Shown: one piece after another, positions 33,416 to 43,397 of the stretch
How positions within the stretch are numbered: position 1 is the stretch's first letter
Layout: each line of letters opens with the position of its first letter
Translations under genes and position numbers: made by a program
Notes under the pieces: generated by a model
Database searches by the model: none
What the model was told of the DNA's origin: nothing
Seen by the model: the letters and a program-made list of their open reading frames with translations, nothing else
From: Euzebyales bacterium
GTDB lineage: Bacteria; Actinomycetota; Nitriliruptoria; Euzebyales; Egibacteraceae
Direction: 5' to 3'
NCBI GenBank assembly: GCA_013695145.1
Contig: JACDBB010000104.1
Coordinates: 1 to 43,397 of the forward strand
Length of the DNA stretch: 43,397 nucleotides

Positions 33416-35068
33416 TCATGTGCGCTGGACACGGAGGCGGACGCCCGCCCACGCCGGGTCTGTGAAGGGCGCGTCGTCTCGCCAGTGGACGCCCCGGGAC
33501 TCTGCCCGCAAGCGCGCGCTGCCCACGATGAGGCGGCCGACGGTGATCGCGTTGTGCAGCTCGATTCCCGGCTGGCTGGCGGTCGGCGGCGCACCAGCCT
33601 CGGCCGCCGCGGCGTCGAGCGCCTTGGCGGCGGCGTCGAGGGACTCGCCGGTGCGGATCGGCCCCGCACCGGCGGACAGCTCGGCGCGCAGAGCCGTCCG
33701 CAGGCGGTTGGCGGTGTCGTCGGTGAGCGGGGCCGTCCCGAAGGCGGGCGGCTCGTCCGCGTCGTCGGGGGGGCGCGGCGGGGGGTCGGCGTCGAGCGTG
33801 GCGGCCAGACGGACGCCGGCGCGGTGGCCGAACACGCAGGCCTGGGCGAGGGAGTTGCCCGCCATCCTGTTCGCTCCGTGGACACCCGTGCAGGCGACCT
33901 CCCCGGCGGCGGACAACCCCGGCAGCCCGGTCGCGCCCCACAGGTCCGTCGCGACGCCCCCGATCATGTAGTGCTCCGCCGGCTCGACCGGCACCGGTTC
34001 GCCTGCGACGTCGAAGCCGCACCTGGCGGCGCCCTCGACGACGGTCGGGAACTCGCTGGCCAGCACCTCAAGGCGGAGATGGGTCGCGTCCAGCCACGCC
34101 CCGCCCGGCTGATCGAGGATCCCCTTGGTGACGACGTGGCGGGGCGCCAGCTCGGCGTCAGGGTGGCGCTCCGGCATGAAGCGCCTGCCGTCCGCATCGA
34201 CGAGCGTCGCGCCCGCGCCGCGCAGCGCCTCGGTCAGCAGGAGCCGCCAGGTGCCGGGGGCGCCCGGGTCGGGGACCTTCAGGCCCGTGGGGTGGAACTG
34301 CACGAACTCGCAGTCGATCAGCGCCGCCCCGGCCCGATGGGCGAGGGCGGCCCCGTCGGCGGTCGCACCGTCCCGGTTGGTCGTCGCACCGAACAGGCCA
34401 CCGCACCCACCCGTCGCGAGGACCACCTCGCGCGCCGCCACCAGCGCGAGCCCGGCCTCCTGCGCAGGACCAAGCGGGGATGAGTCCAGCTCGTCGAGCA
34501 GCGCCCACACGCCCGTCACCCTGGGGGCCGCGCGCTGGTCGACCACCAGCTCGCACGCGATGCCCTGGAGGCGATCGAGGCGGCCGCCACTGGCCTGCGC
34601 ACCGATCGCGCCGGTGGCCGACCGCAGCGTCCGGAAGATCTCGGCGCCCGTGGCGTCGGCGCGGTGGACGCTGCGCGACACTGACTGGCCGCCCTCGCGA
34701 GACAGATGGAGGTGGCCGTCGGCGTCGCGGTCGAAACGGGCGCCACGCCGCACGAGATCGCCGACACGGTCGGGTGCCTCCTGCGCCATCACCGCGACAG
34801 CGACCGGGTCGCACAGGCCGTCGCCGGCGCGGATGGTGTCCGCGGCGTGCAGGGCCGGCTCGTCCGCCGGTCCGGCCGCCGCCGCCATCCCGCCCTGCGC
34901 CAGCGGCGTCGAGCCGCCCGAGCCGACCGCGCCCTTGTCGAGCACGGCCACCCTGGTCAGCGGGCGCGCCTCCAGGAGGTCGAGGGCGGCGACCAGCCCG
35001 GCGACGCCCGCCCCGACCACGACAACGTCGTAGTCGATCCTCCGCCCTGCGCCGGCGGGTGCGGTCAC
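33416..35068 (-). CDS. nadB: L-aspartate oxidase
   Basis: A 550-residue FAD enzyme that oxidises aspartate to iminoaspartate for quinolinate and NAD synthesis. The dinucleotide fold is DYDVVVVGAGVAGLVAALDL; the substrate-site stretches are TPLAQGGMAAA, FVQFHPTGL, EHYMIGGVATDLWG and GANRMAGNSLAQACVFG. The fumarate-reductase-like C-terminal helical domain is present. GTG at 35068 is fixed by AGGAGA a few bases upstream. nadA and nadC are not adjacent, unlike many genomes. The gene diverges from ftsH across a 156-base gap that must contain both promoters. Confidence 0.94.
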   Translation of the reverse strand: MTAPAGAGRRIDYDVVVVGAGVAGLVAALDLLEARPLTRVAVLDKGAVGSGGSTPLAQGGMAAAAGPADEPALHAADTIRAGDGLCDPVAVAVMAQEAPDRVGDLVRRGARFDRDADGHLHLSREGGQSVSRSVHRADATGAEIFRTLRSATGAIGAQASGGRLDRLQGIACELVVDQRAAPRVTGVWALLDELDSSPLGPAQEAGLALVAAREVVLATGGCGGLFGATTNRDGATADGAALAHRAGAALIDCEFVQFHPTGLKVPDPGAPGTWRLLLTEALRGAGATLVDADGRRFMPERHPDAELAPRHVVTKGILDQPGGAWLDATHLRLEVLASEFPTVVEGAARCGFDVAGEPVPVEPAEHYMIGGVATDLWGATGLPGLSAAGEVACTGVHGANRMAGNSLAQACVFGHRAGVRLAATLDADPPPRPPDDADEPPAFGTAPLTDDTANRLRTALRAELSAGAGPIRTGESLDAAAKALDAAAAEAGAPPTASQPGIELHNAITVGRLIVGSARLRAESRGVHWRDDAPFTDPAWAGVRLRVQRT

Positions 35069-35224
35069 GCGATTCTCCTCACGGTGCGCGGCACCGTCGA
35101 TCACCGACAGGCCACGGTGGCCGGGGAATCTAACAGGGTACGGTGGGCTCTCGACCCTCGTCGTGCCCGTCATCCAGGGCACCGTCTCGCCAGGCCCACC
35201 GGACCCAGGAAAAGGACGCACACG

Positions 35225-37129
35225 TTGAACCGCCAGACGACGATCCGCCTCGTCACGGGCCTGTTCGTGGGCCTGCTGATCCTGTGGTTCTTCCAGGGGT
35301 TCGCACAGCAGGCGTCGCGCATCACCTACAGCGAGTTCAAGTCCGAGGTCACCGCCGGCGACGTGGACAGCGTCACGATCACCGGCCAGAACGTCCAGGG
35401 CGAGCGCGCCGACGAGGGCGAGACGTTCACCACCGTGCTGCCGCCGGAGCTCGTGCTCGGCCAGCAGGGCGAGGTGGAGCGGCTGCTCGAGGACAACGAC
35501 GTCGCGATCGACGCGCAGGTCGAGAGCAACGGGGTCTTCTCGCTGCTGCTGATCTACATGATCCCGCTGCTGTTGTTCGTCGGGTTCTTCTACTACATGA
35601 ACCGCCAGGCGCGCGGGCAGATGGGCGGCATCGGACAGATCGGCAAGTCGACCGCGAAGCTGCACAAGCCCCACGAGCCGACGACCCGCTTCGTCGACGT
35701 CGCCGGCTACCGGGAGGTCAAGGAGGAGGTCCAGGAGGTCGTGGCTTTCCTGCGGGAGCCGGACCGCTTCCGCAAGGCCGGCGCCACGGTGCCCAAGGGC
35801 ATGCTGCTCGTCGGCCCTCCGGGGACGGGCAAGACGCTGCTCGCCAGGGCCGTCGCCGGCGAGGCCGGCGTGCCGTTCATCTCGGTCACCGGCTCGGACT
35901 TCATGGAGATGTTCGTCGGCGTGGGCGCCAGCCGGGTGCGCGATCTGTTCAAGACCGCCCGGACCAACGCCCCGTGCATCATCTTCATCGACGAGCTCGA
36001 CTCGATCGGCCGCAAGCGCGGCGCCGGCCTCGGCGGCGGCCACGACGAGCGCGAGCAGACGCTCAACCAGCTGCTCGGCGAGATCGACGGGTTCGAGGCC
36101 TCCGAGGGCGTCGTCATCATGGCCGCCACCAACCGCCCTGACGTGCTCGACCCCGCGCTGCAGCGGCCGGGTCGCTTCGACCGCCAGATCGTGGTGCCGC
36201 TGCCGACCCTGGAGGAGCGCGAGGAGATCCTGGGCGTCCACACCAAGGGCAAGCCCATCGGCGAGGACGTGGAGCTGTCGACCATGGCGCGCGGCACGCC
36301 GGGCATGAGCGGCGCCGACCTCAAGAACCTGGTGAACGAGGCGGCGCTGATCGCGGTGCGCTCCGACTCGGACGTGATCCGCATGCGCGACCTGGAGCAG
36401 GCGCGCGAGCGCCAGACCATCGGCCGCGAGCGGTCGAGCCTGCGCCTGGACGAGGACGAGAAGCGCGCCGTGGCCTACCACGAGGGCGGCCACGCGCTGG
36501 CGGCGTTCCTCGAGGAGGAGGCCGACCCGGTCTACAAGGTGACCGTCCTGCCGGTCGGGATGGCCCTGGGCGTCACCACCCAGCTGCCCATCGACGAGCG
36601 CCACATCTACCTGCGCAGCTACCTCGACGCCAAGCTGAAGGTGATGCTGGGCGGCCGGGCGGCCGAGATGGTCGTGCTGGGCCAGCCCACGACCGGTGGC
36701 CAGCACGACCTGGTGCAGGCGACCTCCCTCGCCAGGGCGATCGTGCGTGAGTTCGGCATGGGCGCGCTCGGCCCGGTCGGCTACGGCGACGAGCGCCAGG
36801 TGTTCCTGGGCGAGGAGATCGCTCGCGGCCACGAGTACTCCGACGAGACGGCCGAGCTGATCGACCGCGAGGTCCGTGACATCCTCACCAAGGCGCTCGA
36901 GGAGACGATCACTCGCTTCGCCGGGCTGCGCGCGGGACTGGACGCGATGGCCGAGCTGCTGGTGGACAAGGAGTCGCTGACCGGCGAGGAGGCCCTCGCG
37001 GCCGTCAGGGGCGCCCTCACCCACGCGCAGCGGGAGCAGCTGCGCGGCCGGGCGAGCGTCACGCGGGTGGCGGACACCGTGAAGGACGCCGTCGAGGAGG
37101 CGCCGCAGCACGAGCGGGTCGGCTCGTGA
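35225..37129 (+). CDS. ftsH: ATP-dependent zinc metalloprotease FtsH
   Basis: A 634-residue membrane AAA+ protease that degrades misfolded and regulatory membrane proteins. TM helices are at about residues 7-25 and 105-124, flanking a periplasmic-side domain. Walker A is GPPGTGKT (197-204), Walker [10 protein letters not shown], and the second region of homology [20 protein letters not shown]. The zinc site is HEGGH (419-423), with the third ligand Asp495 in [17 protein letters not shown] replaces the usual HEAGH but keeps both histidines and the glutamate. The start is TTG at 35225, eight bases after AAGGA. The stop overlaps the next gene. Confidence 0.95.
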   Translation: MNRQTTIRLVTGLFVGLLILWFFQGFAQQASRITYSEFKSEVTAGDVDSVTITGQNVQGERADEGETFTTVLPPELVLGQQGEVERLLEDNDVAIDAQVESNGVFSLLLIYMIPLLLFVGFFYYMNRQARGQMGGIGQIGKSTAKLHKPHEPTTRFVDVAGYREVKEEVQEVVAFLREPDRFRKAGATVPKGMLLVGPPGTGKTLLARAVAGEAGVPFISVTGSDFMEMFVGVGASRVRDLFKTARTNAPCIIFIDELDSIGRKRGAGLGGGHDEREQTLNQLLGEIDGFEASEGVVIMAATNRPDVLDPALQRPGRFDRQIVVPLPTLEEREEILGVHTKGKPIGEDVELSTMARGTPGMSGADLKNLVNEAALIAVRSDSDVIRMRDLEQARERQTIGRERSSLRLDEDEKRAVAYHEGGHALAAFLEEEADPVYKVTVLPVGMALGVTTQLPIDERHIYLRSYLDAKLKVMLGGRAAEMVVLGQPTTGGQHDLVQATSLARAIVREFGMGALGPVGYGDERQVFLGEEIARGHEYSDETAELIDREVRDILTKALEETITRFAGLRAGLDAMAELLVDKESLTGEEALAAVRGALTHAQREQLRGRASVTRVADTVKDAVEEAPQHERVGS

Positions 37130-37782
37130 TCTCCTTCCTCGGCGGGACGGGGCCGCAGGGGCGCGGGCTCGCGCTGCGCCTGGCGTTGGCGGGTCACACC
37201 GTCGCGATCGGCTCGCGTGACGTGGCGAAGGCGGAGGCGGCGGTCGGCAAGCTCGCCGCCAAGACCGATCAGGCGCTGGACGTGCGGGCCGCCACCAACG
37301 AGGAGGTCGCGGACCAGGCCGAGGTGGTGGTCGTCACAGTCCCCTATGCCGCACAGCGGGCCACCCTGACGCCGCTGGCCGCTGCGCTCGCCGGCAAGGT
37401 CGTCGTCAGCTGCGTCAACGCGGTCGCGTTCGACGACGCCGGCCCGCATCCCCTGCCGGTGCCGGACGGATCGGCGGCGCAGGAGGTTGCGCGGCTGCTT
37501 CCCGGTGCGCGCGTGGTCGGCGCGTTCCAGAACGTGTCGGCGCCGCTGCTGCTGCGCGTGGCCGATCCGGTCGCCGGTGACGTCCTGCTGGTCGGCGACG
37601 ACGAGGCCGCCCGCGAGCGGGTGGCCGCCTTGGTGGCCGACATCGCCGACCTGCGGCCGGTCCACGTCGGGCCGCTGCGCCTGGCCGGTCCCATCGAGGA
37701 GATGACGGCCGTGCTCCTGGCGGTCAACAAGCGCTACGGCGCCCACGCCGGCCTCGCCCTCACCGGCCTCGACCGCGCCTGA
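37126..37782 (+). CDS. npdG: NADPH-dependent F420 reductase
   Basis: A 218-residue Rossmann oxidoreductase that passes hydride between NADPH and coenzyme F420. The N-terminal GGTGPQGRGLALRLALAGHT binds NADP, with GSRD choosing the 2'-phosphate; VVVTVPYAAQRAT, VVSCVNAVAFDD and a later AGPIEEMTAVLLAVNKRYG are family stretches that contact F420. GTG at 37126 overlaps the FtsH stop by four bases, so it is translated from the ftsH message. This implies the organism makes F420. The coupling with FtsH has no evident metabolic reason. Confidence 0.9.
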   Translation: MISFLGGTGPQGRGLALRLALAGHTVAIGSRDVAKAEAAVGKLAAKTDQALDVRAATNEEVADQAEVVVVTVPYAAQRATLTPLAAALAGKVVVSCVNAVAFDDAGPHPLPVPDGSAAQEVARLLPGARVVGAFQNVSAPLLLRVADPVAGDVLLVGDDEAARERVAALVADIADLRPVHVGPLRLAGPIEEMTAVLLAVNKRYGAHAGLALTGLDRA

Positions 37783-37801
37783 GGGCCGCCGATCCCGTGA
37801 G

Positions 37802-39199
37802 TCAGGCCGGAGCGGTGGCGTTGGTGGCCGTGAGGAACGCGGCGGCCTTGTCCAACGCCTCCGCGTGCTCGGCGGCGGGGTCGGAGTCGGCGACGATGCC
37901 GCCGCCGGCGCCGTAGGAGGCGACCCCAGCGGCGACGACCGCGGTGCGGATCGCCACCGACAGGTCAACCAGCCCCCTGGTGACGACGCCGATCGCGCCG
38001 CAGTAGACCCCGCGGCGGATCGGTTCGAGATCGCGGATGCGCGACCAGGCCATGCGCTTGGGCGCGCCGGTGACCGAACCCGGCGGGAACGTGGCCGCGA
38101 GCAGGTCGTCCAGGCCGACCTCGGGACGCAGCCGCCCGCGCACGGTCGACGTCAGGTGCCACACCGTGGGGTGGGCCTCCAGCGCGGCCAGCTCAGGGAC
38201 GCGCACCGTCCCCGTGACGCACACCCGGCCCAGGTCGTTGCGGGCGAGGTCCACGATCATGATGTGCTCGGCCGCGTCCTTGGCGCTGGCCTGCAGCGCC
38301 GCCGCCTCGGCGCGGTCGGCGGCCGGATCGGCCATCCTCGGTCGTGTGCCCTTGATGGGGCGGGTGACGACCTGGTCGGCGTCAGTCGCCAGGAACGTCT
38401 CCGGCGACACCGACACGACCTCGGCGTCGCCCGCCCTGAGCCAGGCGGCGTGCGGGGCGCCGGGCGATGCGGCCCACAGGCGCCGCGCGAGCGCCGCGCC
38501 GCCGTGCGGCCAGTCCACGGCCAGCTGCAGCGTCAGGTTGAGCTGATAGAGGTCGCCCGCGGCGATCATCGCTTGGGCCGCAGCGACCGCCGCGCGGTGC
38601 GCCGCCGCGCCGAGTGACGGCGTCGCGTGCCGCCGGCGCGGCGCCAGCGCGTCGCTCGCGTCGCCCGACCCGCCCAGCGTCTGCGGGCGGTGCTGCGCAC
38701 CGCCACCCCCGAGAGTGTGAGAATCGCCCTCGCGAGCTCGGGCGCATTCACGTGTCAGGGCCGCCACCCGCGCCTCCCAGCGCGCGGCCCTGACGGCCGC
38801 GGGCTCCCGAGTCCAGCCCGGCACGTCCGCGGCCACCACCTGCAACCGTCCCGCGGGGTCCTGGCACAGCGCGGTGTCATACACCCCGAACCGCACGGGC
38901 GCCAGCGGCGCCGGTGCCGGCCGCCGGTCGGCGACGGCGAGCTCGAGCAGCCCGGGTGAGACGTCATCGGTGATGAAACCGATGGCGCCGCCTGCGAACG
39001 GCGGACCGTCCGGGTCCCGCTCCTCACGCCAGCCGCACGCGTCGGCCACCGCGGCGAGCGCGCGCAGATTCCAGACCGCGCCGAGGGGATCGACGCCGAA
39101 GACCTGCCAGCCGCGGACCGCGACCGCGGCCCCCTCGTCGCCGGCCGCGAGGCGGAGCAGCTCGGCGGCGGGAGCGGCGGTGCGGTGCGGTGCGGTCAC
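37802..39199 (-). CDS. pabB: Aminodeoxychorismate synthase component I / chorismate-binding enzyme
   Basis: A 465-residue enzyme that aminates chorismate, probably toward p-aminobenzoate. The chorismate-binding domain shows VVTRPIKGTRPRM, HIMIVDLARNDLGRV and FPPGSVTGAPKRMAWSRI, followed by YGAGGGIVADSDPAAEHAE. KGT fits PabB and most group members; anthranilate synthase is not excluded. The N-terminal half is short. The linker between the halves (ECARAREGDSHTLGGGG) is encoded by a copy of the dispersed element, inserted in frame. GTG at 39199 overlaps the stop of the upstream small gene, fixing the start. Confidence 0.88.
   Translation of the reverse strand: MTAPHRTAAPAAELLRLAAGDEGAAVAVRGWQVFGVDPLGAVWNLRALAAVADACGWREERDPDGPPFAGGAIGFITDDVSPGLLELAVADRRPAPAPLAPVRFGVYDTALCQDPAGRLQVVAADVPGWTREPAAVRAARWEARVAALTRECARAREGDSHTLGGGGAQHRPQTLGGSGDASDALAPRRRHATPSLGAAAHRAAVAAAQAMIAAGDLYQLNLTLQLAVDWPHGGAALARRLWAASPGAPHAAWLRAGDAEVVSVSPETFLATDADQVVTRPIKGTRPRMADPAADRAEAAALQASAKDAAEHIMIVDLARNDLGRVCVTGTVRVPELAALEAHPTVWHLTSTVRGRLRPEVGLDDLLAATFPPGSVTGAPKRMAWSRIRDLEPIRRGVYCGAIGVVTRGLVDLSVAIRTAVVAAGVASYGAGGGIVADSDPAAEHAEALDKAAAFLTATNATAPA
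38705..38758 (+). repeat. Dispersed element, short palindromic copy (copy 3) inside pabB
   Basis: GTGTGAGAATCGCC at 38715-38728 and GCATTCACGTGTCAG at 38744-38758 match the left and right ends of the element at 25530-25687, but only 15 bases lie between. The ends pair as a near-perfect hairpin (GAATCGCCC with GGGCGCATTC). The copy lies in a tolerant linker of PabB and keeps the frame open. Confidence 0.65.
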
Positions 39200-39435
39200 G
39201 CCGATGACGGTACGCCGTACTTTCGTCGGAAGTCCGCGTCGCCCATCTCGTCGAGGTCGAGGGCGAGCGCGGCCTCGAACTCGGCGGCCTGCTCGGAATC
39301 GGTGAACGTCTGCGCCCACATGAGGTTGCCGGTCGCCGCCGCCTGCAGCTGAACGTCGTACATGGTGCCGCCGTCGTAGCCGCCGCGGGTGCGGGTCAGG
39401 ACGCGGAACGCGCGCCGCGCGGGAGTGTCGGTCAC
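39196..39435 (-). CDS. Hypothetical protein, 79 residues
   Basis: A small soluble protein with no recognised family. From GTG at 39435 (AGGTG eight bases upstream) it reads VTDTPARRAFRVLTRTRGGY, then YDVQLQAAATGNLMWAQTF and a helical end EFEAALALDLDEMGDADFRR. An ATG at 39462 would add nine residues. The stop overlaps the pabB GTG, so the two are coupled. The 242 bases upstream to the dnaE2 stop hold no supported gene. Confidence 0.6.
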   Translation of the reverse strand: MTDTPARRAFRVLTRTRGGYDGGTMYDVQLQAAATGNLMWAQTFTDSEQAAEFEAALALDLDEMGDADFRRKYGVPSSA

Positions 39436-39677
39436 GTGGGCAGCACCTAGCATCGTGGTCAAGGGGGAGCACGGTTGGCGTTGCTCTGTCGTGCGGCGCG
39501 GTGGGGGCCACGACCGTCGAGGGAGTGCGACGCGGACTGGCGGGCCCGCGACGGTACTCCAGAGTCCGGCGGGCGCGCAACGCCGTCGGTGCCGCCCGCC
39601 GCCCTAAAGCGACTGTCTGTCCCTTGCAGGCGCTGCGCATGGTCGCCGCCCGCGACGATGCTGCAGTGGCCGGCTGG

Positions 39678-42600
39678 TCAGTGGAAGTCGCGGGAGCGCA
39701 CGGTCATGCGGAGCTCGAGTGGGTCGATCCGCCCGGCGATGACGTTGATGACGCCCTCGGCGCGCTCCAGGCGGCCCTGGATCAGCAGCGCCGGGGAGGA
39801 GGTCGCCGCCTTCCGGTAGCGGCGCCAGACGTCCTTCGAGCAGATGACGTTCACGAGTCCCGTCTCGTCCTCGAGGTTGATGAACGTGGTGCCCCGGGCG
39901 GTCGCGGGACGCTGGCGGTGGGTGACGACCCCCGCCACCAGCACGGTCTCCCCGTGCGGCGCGGTTCTCAGCCCCGCGGCGGTGGTGACCCCGAGCCCGT
40001 CGAGGTGGTCGCGGGCGAACTGGGCGGGGGATGAGGTCGGTGAGACCCCAGTCGCCCACAGGTCGGCGGCGGCCTCCTCGGCCGCGGTCATGCCGGGCAG
40101 CGTCGGCGCCCGGTCGCCGGTGACCACGCGGGCGAGCCGGTCGGCGTGGGCCTGCGCGACCGCGCCCGCTGTCCACAGCGCGGGTCGGCGGTCCAGCGCG
40201 AAGCACCCGAACGCTCCCGCGGTGGCCAGCGCCTCCATCTGCGCCTGGGTCAGCCCGCAGCCGCGCACGACGTCCTCCATGCGGGCATAGGGTCGGCCCG
40301 CGGCGATCCGCTCGGCGAGGTCGGCCCCGATGGTGCGCACCGACTCGACGCCGAGGCGCACGTCCGGCCCCGACCCTGTCCCCTCGCCGCTCCCGGCCGC
40401 GCCGGTCTCGAGGGTGGCCTGCGCGGCGCTGGCGTTGAGGTCGGGCCCGTGCACCACGACGCCGTGGCGGCGGGCGTCGGCCACCAGGGTCTGCGGCGAG
40501 TAGAAGCCCATCGGCTGGGCGTTGAGCAGCGCGGCCAGGAACGGCGCGGGGTAGTGCAGCTTGAGCCAGGCGCTGGAGTACACGATGTAGGCGAAGCTCA
40601 CCGCGTGGCTCTCGGGGAAGCCGAAGTTCGCGAACGCGGCGAGCTGGGTGTAGATGCGGTCGGCGACCTCGCCGGTGACGCCCCGCTCGGCCATGCCCTC
40701 ATACAGCCGGTCGCGCATCGCCTCCATGCGCTCGCTGGAGCGCTTCGAGCTCATCGCCTGGCGCAGCTGGTCGGCCTCGGCCGCGGTGAACCCGGCCACG
40801 TCGACGGCCATCTGCATGAGCTGCTCCTGGAACAGCGGCACGCCCAGCGTGCGCCGCAGGCTGCGCTCCAGCAGCGGGTGCAGGTAGGAGACCGGCTCCT
40901 TGCCGTTGCGCCTGCGGATGTAGGGGTGCACCGAGCCGCCCTGGATCGGTCCCGGCCGGATGATGCCGACCTGCACCACCAGGTCGTAGAAGGTGCGCGG
41001 TCGCAGCCGCGGCAGGGCCGACATCTGCGCCCTGCTCTCGACCTGGAACACCCCGACGGAGTCCGCCCGGCAGAGCATCTCGTAGACGGCGTCGTCCTGT
41101 GGCAGGTCGGCCAGGTCGATCCGGTCGCCGTGATGGCCGGCGATGAGGTCGATGGCGTAGTGCAGGACCGACAGCATCCCGAGGCCAAGCAGGTCGAACT
41201 TCACCAGCCCGGTGGCGGCGCAGTCGTCCTTGTCCCACTGCAGGACGGTGCGGCCCTCCATGCGCGCGCGCTCGACCGGGCAGACGTCGATCACGGGCCG
41301 GTCGCAGATCACCATCCCGCCCGAGTGGATGCCGAGGTGGCGCGGGAAGCCCTGCAGCTCGGTGGCGAGGTCGGCGACCGGCCCCGGGATGCCGTGGTCG
41401 CCGGACTCGGTCAGCGGCTCCCGCGGGTCGACCTGCCACGGGTCGACCTGCTTGGACCAGGCGTCGGCCTGTCCCGGAGAGTGGCCGAGCGCCTTGGCCA
41501 TGTCGCGCACCGCCGACTTCGGCCGGTAGGTGATCACGTTGCAGACCTGCGCCGCCTTGTCGCGGCCGTAGCGCTCGTAGACGTACTGGATGGCCTCCTC
41601 CCGCCGGTCGGCCTCGATGTCGAGGTCGATGTCGGGCGGACCGTCGCGCTCCGGTGACAGGAAGCGCTCGAACAGCAGGTCGAGCTTGACCGCGTCCGCC
41701 TTGGTGATGCCGATGACGTAGCACACCGCCGAGTTGGCGGCTGAACCTCGTCCCTGGCAGAGGATGTTCGCGCGCTGGCAGAATCCGACGATGTCCCAGA
41801 CGATGAGGAAGTAGCCGGGGTAGCCGAGCCTGGCGATCATGTCGAGCTCGTGGTCGATCTGGCGCCAGGCGCCGGGGGTGCGCTCGGCGTGCCGTGGCCC
41901 GTAGCGCTGTGTGGCGCCGGCGTAGGCCAGCTCGCGGAGCCAGCTCATCTCGGTGTGGCCCGTCGGCACGGGGTAGTCCGGCAGGTTGGGTGCGATCAGG
42001 GCGAGGTCGAACGCGCACGCCCGGCCGAGCTCGGCCGCTCGCTCGACCACCCCTGGGTAACGGCGGAACCGGCGGGCCTGCTCGCCGCCGGAGCGCAGGT
42101 GGGCGCTGGCCGACGCCGGCAGCCAGCCGTCGAGCTCGTCCAGGCTCCTGCGGGCGCGCACCGCGGCCAGCGCGGCCGCCAGCGGGTAGCGGCCGGGCCT
42201 TGCGTAGTGGACGTTGTTGGTGGCGATGACCTCCACACCCGCCCTGACGCCGATCTCGGCGAGCGCGTCGTTGCGGTGCGAGTCGAGCGGATCGCCGTGG
42301 TCGATCAGCTCGACGGCGACGTGCTCCCTGCCGAACGCCGCGACCAGGCGGGCCAGCTCGCGTCTGGCGGCGGAGGGTCCGTCGGTGACCAGCGCATGGG
42401 GCAGCGCGCCCTTGCGGCAGCCGGTCATGACCAGCCAGTGGCCGCCGGCCAGCTCCGCCAGCGACGCAAGATCGATCCGCGGCGCGCCCTTCTCGCCGGC
42501 CATCTGCCCCGAGGTGATGGCCCGGCACAGCCGCGCGTATCCCCGCGCGTCCCTGGCGAGCACCACCAGGTGCCGCCCCGCGGGGTCCGCCACCCCGTTC

Positions 42601-42980
42601 TGCGGCGCGTCCACGCCCAGGCTGAGCTCCGCACCGAACACCGTCGGCAGCCCGACCGCCCCGGCCGCCTCGGCGAAGCGAACCACGCCGTACACGCCGT
42701 CGTGGTCGGTGAGCGCCAGCGCCTCCAGACCCAGCCGCGCCGCCTCCTCGGCGAGCTCCTCCGGGTGCGACGCCCCGTCGAGGAAGCTGAAGTTCGAGTG
42801 GCAGTGGAGCTCGGCGTAGGGCGTGTCGCCGGTCTGGCGCCGCACTCCGGTGGTGAACGGTGTCCGCTTGCGCGACCAGGCGGGGCTGTCACCGCCGTCG
42901 CCAGTCGGTCCGTGCTCGTCACCGGACAGCCGCTGGGCCAGCTGCGACCATCCGCTCGAGCGAGGATTGTGCCGGCCCAT
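39678..42980 (-). CDS. dnaE2: Error-prone DNA polymerase III alpha-like subunit (DnaE2/ImuC)
   Basis: A 1100-residue damage-induced C-family polymerase for translesion synthesis. It has an N-terminal PHP domain ([33 protein letters not shown]), palm motifs [19 protein letters not shown] and [20 protein letters not shown] with catalytic aspartates, fingers ([14 protein letters not shown]), the helix-hairpin-helix and a C-terminal OB fold ([20 protein letters not shown]). Length about 1100 and lack of the extra DnaE1 domains indicate DnaE2. ATG at 42980 overlaps the ImuB stop, giving the expected imuB-dnaE2 order. SOS control is likely, but its operator would lie upstream, outside the window. 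Confidence 0.95.
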   Translation of the reverse strand: MGRHNPRSSGWSQLAQRLSGDEHGPTGDGGDSPAWSRKRTPFTTGVRRQTGDTPYAELHCHSNFSFLDGASHPEELAEEAARLGLEALALTDHDGVYGVVRFAEAAGAVGLPTVFGAELSLGVDAPQNGVADPAGRHLVVLARDARGYARLCRAITSGQMAGEKGAPRIDLASLAELAGGHWLVMTGCRKGALPHALVTDGPSAARRELARLVAAFGREHVAVELIDHGDPLDSHRNDALAEIGVRAGVEVIATNNVHYARPGRYPLAAALAAVRARRSLDELDGWLPASASAHLRSGGEQARRFRRYPGVVERAAELGRACAFDLALIAPNLPDYPVPTGHTEMSWLRELAYAGATQRYGPRHAERTPGAWRQIDHELDMIARLGYPGYFLIVWDIVGFCQRANILCQGRGSAANSAVCYVIGITKADAVKLDLLFERFLSPERDGPPDIDLDIEADRREEAIQYVYERYGRDKAAQVCNVITYRPKSAVRDMAKALGHSPGQADAWSKQVDPWQVDPREPLTESGDHGIPGPVADLATELQGFPRHLGIHSGGMVICDRPVIDVCPVERARMEGRTVLQWDKDDCAATGLVKFDLLGLGMLSVLHYAIDLIAGHHGDRIDLADLPQDDAVYEMLCRADSVGVFQVESRAQMSALPRLRPRTFYDLVVQVGIIRPGPIQGGSVHPYIRRRNGKEPVSYLHPLLERSLRRTLGVPLFQEQLMQMAVDVAGFTAAEADQLRQAMSSKRSSERMEAMRDRLYEGMAERGVTGEVADRIYTQLAAFANFGFPESHAVSFAYIVYSSAWLKLHYPAPFLAALLNAQPMGFYSPQTLVADARRHGVVVHGPDLNASAAQATLETGAAGSGEGTGSGPDVRLGVESVRTIGADLAERIAAGRPYARMEDVVRGCGLTQAQMEALATAGAFGCFALDRRPALWTAGAVAQAHADRLARVVTGDRAPTLPGMTAAEEAAADLWATGVSPTSSPAQFARDHLDGLGVTTAAGLRTAPHGETVLVAGVVTHRQRPATARGTTFINLEDETGLVNVICSKDVWRRYRKAATSSPALLIQGRLERAEGVINVIAGRIDPLELRMTVRSRDFH

Positions 42981-43397
42981 CAGTCGTACACCGCCTCGAT
43001 CCACCAGCGGCCGTCGGCGAGGGCGAGCAGCCACGCGGCCCCGTCGGCCGTCGCCACCTGGAACCGCGCGCGGCGGCGGCGGGCGGCGGGATCCCACCAG
43101 CGCTCGTCGACCGGCCATGGCCCCGCCCATGCGACCACGTCACGCCACGGTCCCGAGTCCACCCACAGCCGGGCGGGTGGTGCGGTGACCGCACCGCGGC
43201 CGGTCACGCCGACGACGTCACCCTCGTCGCTGGTCACCTCGGCCGGCGCCGGCTCGGCGTAGACCGTGGCCGGCCACGGCGGCGGGATGCGCCGCGGCCA
43301 GGGCGCCGCGCCGCCGGGGTCGATGGCTGCCCGCCCCCTCCCACCGCCGCCACCCTCAACCTCAACCTTTTCTTTAAAACTCTTACCCGATGGGACG
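42980..43397 (-). CDS. imuB: ImuB-like Y-family polymerase accessory protein, C-terminal part only
   Basis: The C-terminal 138 residues of a protein that runs off the window end. They include the ImuB-type PWPRRIPPPWPATVYAEPAP stretch, RGAVTAPPARLW, and the closing WPVDERWWDPAARRRRARFQ and WLLALADGRWWIEAVYD that mark the family's tail. ImuB is a catalytically dead Y-family protein that links ImuA' and DnaE2 to the beta clamp in the mycobacterial mutasome. The frame is open to the edge. The outermost 35 bases are unusually AT-rich for this genome and encode KSFKEKVEVEGGG, likely a flexible linker. Confidence 0.8.
   Translation of the reverse strand, partial: VPSGKSFKEKVEVEGGGGGRGRAAIDPGGAAPWPRRIPPPWPATVYAEPAPAEVTSDEGDVVGVTGRGAVTAPPARLWVDSGPWRDVVAWAGPWPVDERWWDPAARRRRARFQVATADGAAWLLALADGRWWIEAVYD

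Noticed and set aside
35069-35090. GGAGAATCGCG before nadB as a fifth copy of the dispersed element
   Set aside because: The match is short and is explained by the AGGAGA ribosome-binding site; none of the other end bases are present.
35080-37111. N-terminal extension of the nadB frame over the ftsH region
   Set aside because: The aspartate oxidase starts at 35068 with a good ribosome-binding site; the extension is merely antisense to FtsH.
39436-39677. A further small gene between dnaE2 and the 79-codon gene
   Set aside because: All frames are biased to arginine/proline and none has a convincing start with a ribosome-binding site.

Overview
The window is high-GC DNA with GTG/TTG starts, tightly packed genes and many overlapping stop/start pairs. 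The gene set points to an actinomycete: a MarP-type CvpA/trypsin protease, a class II DAHP synthase, an NADPH:F420 reductase, DnaE2 with the ImuB C-terminus, a DUF3159 protein and a DUF368 protein. I cannot name the genus; a deep-branching class such as Nitriliruptoria is possible, but that is inference.

Layout. Bases 1-5339 hold a five-gene Dpp/Opp peptide ABC importer operon, with the binding protein truncated by the window edge. Bases 5285-9099 hold an MFS permease, a DUF368 membrane protein and a three-gene cluster: a nucleotidyltransferase-like protein, a ScoMcrA-N-like/DUF5678-like protein, and a retropepsin-like protease. Bases 9203-25432 are mostly housekeeping genes: S9 peptidase, crotonase, YbhB/PEBP, Dps, SerB, threonine dehydratase, MarP, DAHP synthase, an HSD10-type dehydrogenase, a lipid kinase, PruA, a Fpg glycosylase and DUF3159.

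Bases 25433-31318 are an accessory and decaying zone. It holds an EAL/GGDEF gene in pieces, split by a small repeat element; a clpP with no clpX or tig beside it; a less GC-rich cassette of four same-strand genes, two of them frameshifted at homopolymers; and remnants of a DUF6788-like gene and an ABC ATPase. From 31319 the order is ordinary again: IclR regulator, a tail-anchored protein with a weakly sigma-like N-terminus, NadB, FtsH, NpdG, PabB, DnaE2 and partial ImuB.

The most notable non-genic signal is a family of small dispersed elements. A nearly identical block of about 100 bp lies in opposite orientation at 15800-15916 and within 25530-25687. Each carries two GACACnGTGTC palindromes whose centres are 40 bp apart. 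A shortened, hairpin-like form sits in frame inside pabB (38705-38758), and a left-end-only copy lies at 11093-11132. The copy at 25530 splits an EAL coding sequence exactly between two 7-bp direct repeats, which is good evidence that the element moved or inserted. I do not recognise it as a named family.
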